Assembly (NCBI GenBank): GCA_008694505.1
Contig: VZDJ01000090.1
Coordinates: 5,821,521 to 5,885,520, forward strand
DNA from: Cyanoderma ruficeps
Lineage: Eukaryota; Chordata; Aves; Passeriformes; Timaliidae
DNA: 64,000 bases
Direction: 5' to 3'
The notes below the pieces were generated by a model. It did not search any database, was not told the origin of the DNA, and saw only the letters and a list, made by a program, of their open reading frames with translations. Both the position numbers and the translations under genes were made by a program. Below, piece by piece: positions 61,831 through 64,000 of the stretch (the first letter of the stretch is position 1; every line of letters starts with the position of its first letter).

Positions 61831-64000
61831 GTTTCTCAATCTCCCTTCATTTTTGACCCAAATTAACCTCTTCTCTATACAGTCCTGTTACTCAACCGCA
61901 GTTTCGCTTGGGAATATCCATGCACCACCATGCTCTAGGTGTTCTCCCCTGAATTTCAGAGACCACTCCGAATTCAAATCTGTTTCTGATCAGATGTAAT
62001 TCATTAGTCTTTCTGTTTTTTCATGATCTTCATGCACTGGATTTTATCCTTCACTGAGTCATTGCAGTGAACAACACCACATGAGTGAAAAAAATAATTT
62101 GCCCTTTATTTTTGGTCTCTGCCTACCATGCAGCTTTAAGCAAGGGCATATGATCTGTAAGTAGATGAAAACTGAGACCTAAAGTATTTTAATATCCATT
62201 TAACATATCGTGACACTTTCCTTTTAATCTATCAAATGCTTAAAAATCTGAATTCTCTTGTTCTAGCAATAAGCTTGTCTTACTTGAGTGACACTTCGGG
62301 TCTAATGAGGCTGACTGCAGGTGACTCACAGCTAACTGTGCAACAGATGTGGGGTGAAAGCTTTTAGCAGCCATGCACTTCCAAGTGGGAATTCCCTGCC
62401 TGTAGTATCTGTGACATTGATACTGTGCTATTTTCCCGTGTCAGACTCAGGCTTTATTGTGGACCTGACAGGTTCAAAGTCACAGAAGCTACTTCTTGTC
62501 GTAGAGTGTTTCAGAAAGGAGGCATTTAATAGTGTATTAGCATTTGTTAGTTTTATTTAGAAAATGGAGAAAAAAATTGCATCTCAGTATTCTTGTACTC
62601 CTGGGGAGCTTTCAACCTTCAGTGAATTTCCTAACCTGGCCCTCATCCCTAGGCTGGGGTGCTGACAAATGTGCTGCAGCTTACCAGGTGAAGAGATTGC
62701 AGTTCAACTCAGCTGCCAGTTGTGCCATATCTGGCTGAACAGAATATGTACTGGTCTGAAATGTTGTTAAAGTTACCATAAAAAAAGCTAAGTATCAGAA
62801 TATAGATTCGTATCATATTGTATGCACAGTCAGGAATTTTCCATCACTTTGTCTTCTGGAAAGAGAAGCTCTCAGTAGCTCAGGAGCTTTTTTTTGGGAG
62901 ATACAGCCTGCTGCCTGCGAGTCTCCCCAGATGCTTTGGGGAATCTTCTCCTTTGGTATGTCCTGCAATTTGCAGGACTGATGCAGGGAGAGAAAGAGCC
63001 GTGCAACAGCTCACAAACGTGAGCCTTGAGGTGCTGGAGAAGTCAAGGAGGGGCAGATGGGCTGGCACAGTGTCACGGTTCCTGGTGTGCTGCCCACAGT
63101 GGCTTGAAGTAACTGTGTCCTGCATCAGTTCTGCCACAGCTGAGTGGTAGACTTCAACCCATGTAGGATGCAACCAACTAAATAGGGTTGGTCACTTGGG
63201 GTAGCTGTTGAGTGTGGATGCCCACTGTCCTAAAGGGACCGTGAACGTAGTGGATTCCAGCCAAGAGCTCTCTGCATATATGGGAGATATATCAAGAAAT
63301 ACTGTGTATCAAGAAAGCCATACTTTTGAGCCAGAGGTGTGTATCTGGGCCCTCAGAAGTAATTTAAATGCATATATATGTATTTTTATTTTATTTTATA
63401 TAGGGCAAAGTTGCCTGAAGCCTGTTTATTAGTTAATAACCCCCTCCAGGTTACCGTCTCTAATCTTGTAATGAAATTGAGTTAATAAATCCAAGATATT
63501 ATTAAATAAAGTAAGTATTTAATATTGCTTGTCCTCTTTGAATCCAAGTTGCAATACAACAGAATTTCATTTTATAAATAACACCTTTCGTGCTAGCACC
63601 ACAGGGCATGATTCAAAAGAATCTAAATAGAACATGAATGCTGTAATCAAATGCAGACCCCAGGAAGGCAGATTAAAAAGGCATGTTGCTGGTTAGCACA
63701 GCAGACAGGGTAAGTATAGCAGGTCACAGCAGAAAAGCTAGTTACAAAAACAAGGGCACAATCAAATGAAAATTGTTTGCTTGCCCACTCCAAACCGTGA
63801 CTGACTGCTTCTGTGTCCGTGACCTATTTTTTTCAAATAAAGGAAGATTTTGAGAGGTTGTTACATTTTAATTGCTTTGTACTAAACAAGAAAACAACAA
63901 CAAAAAAAAATTCTCAACTCTGCGTTTGCATGTGGAGGACAGCAGGAAAATGTCTATTTATAGGTAGAGACACTACAGCTGGAGAAGACTTTTCCACTAG

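Larger units (their letters stand above)
49516..64000. other. Unique non-coding DNA, no gene seen
   Basis: Long AT-rich stretch with no supported gene and no recognised transposon. The largest open frames (minus 57939-58319, plus 60313-60663, plus 61655-61999) are 114-126 codons, lack domains and show no convincing splice frame. Simple repeats include TA-rich tracts at 50033-50100 and 57680-57712 and a short (CTTT)n near 51961. The right end runs off the window with no gene start visible. Confidence 0.55.

Noticed and set aside
1..64000. CRISPR arrays, bacterial operons, phage or plasmid functions
   Set aside because: No regularly spaced direct repeats, no dense coding and no ribosome-binding-site pattern. 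The CR1 fragments and avian LTR place the window in a bird genome.

Overview
This is vertebrate nuclear DNA, most likely from a neognath bird. It is AT-rich, intron-like or intergenic sequence, with stop codons dense in all six frames and no operon-like packing. It carries 3'-terminal fragments of CR1 LINEs, the dominant avian retrotransposon, and one long LTR whose text matches a widespread class of avian endogenous-retrovirus LTRs. A passerine or related neoavian is my best guess from that LTR. The species and chromosome cannot be named from the sequence.

Layout. Positions 1-4930 are mostly unique non-coding DNA with a probable ancient repeat near 1.7 kb and an AT-rich cruciform-prone tract at 4.34-4.39 kb. 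A minus-strand CR1 (4931-5300) is interrupted by a short duplicated segment whose near-identical twin lies 1.5 kb upstream (3545-3582). A TG-rich, Z-DNA-prone microsatellite lies at 8.94-9.01 kb. A weak exon-like segment lies at 11222-11361. A plus-strand CR1 is at 25863-26130. A minus-strand LTR occupies about 32.73-33.84 kb. A CpG-rich patch at 42.78-43.18 kb holds a three-copy minisatellite with an ordered GAG expansion. A minus-strand CR1 is at 44579-44785 and a plus-strand CR1 at 49330-49515. The rest, to 64000, is unique non-coding DNA with simple repeats.

Genes. I find no protein-coding gene, tRNA, rRNA or CRISPR array that I can support. Open frames here reach at most about 160 codons, mostly have low-complexity or random-looking composition, and often overlap frames on the other strand. 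The window is best read as a gene desert or the inside of a very long intron. Four segments have features often seen in conserved non-coding regulatory DNA (retained CpGs, TAAT-type homeodomain words). They are given as low-confidence candidates, since conservation cannot be measured from one sequence.

I found no convincing new biological system. The observations most worth a second look are the templated duplication inside the first CR1, the 3-5-7 GAG minisatellite, the helically phased TAAT cluster at 40150-40191 and the orphan exon-like segment at 11.2 kb.
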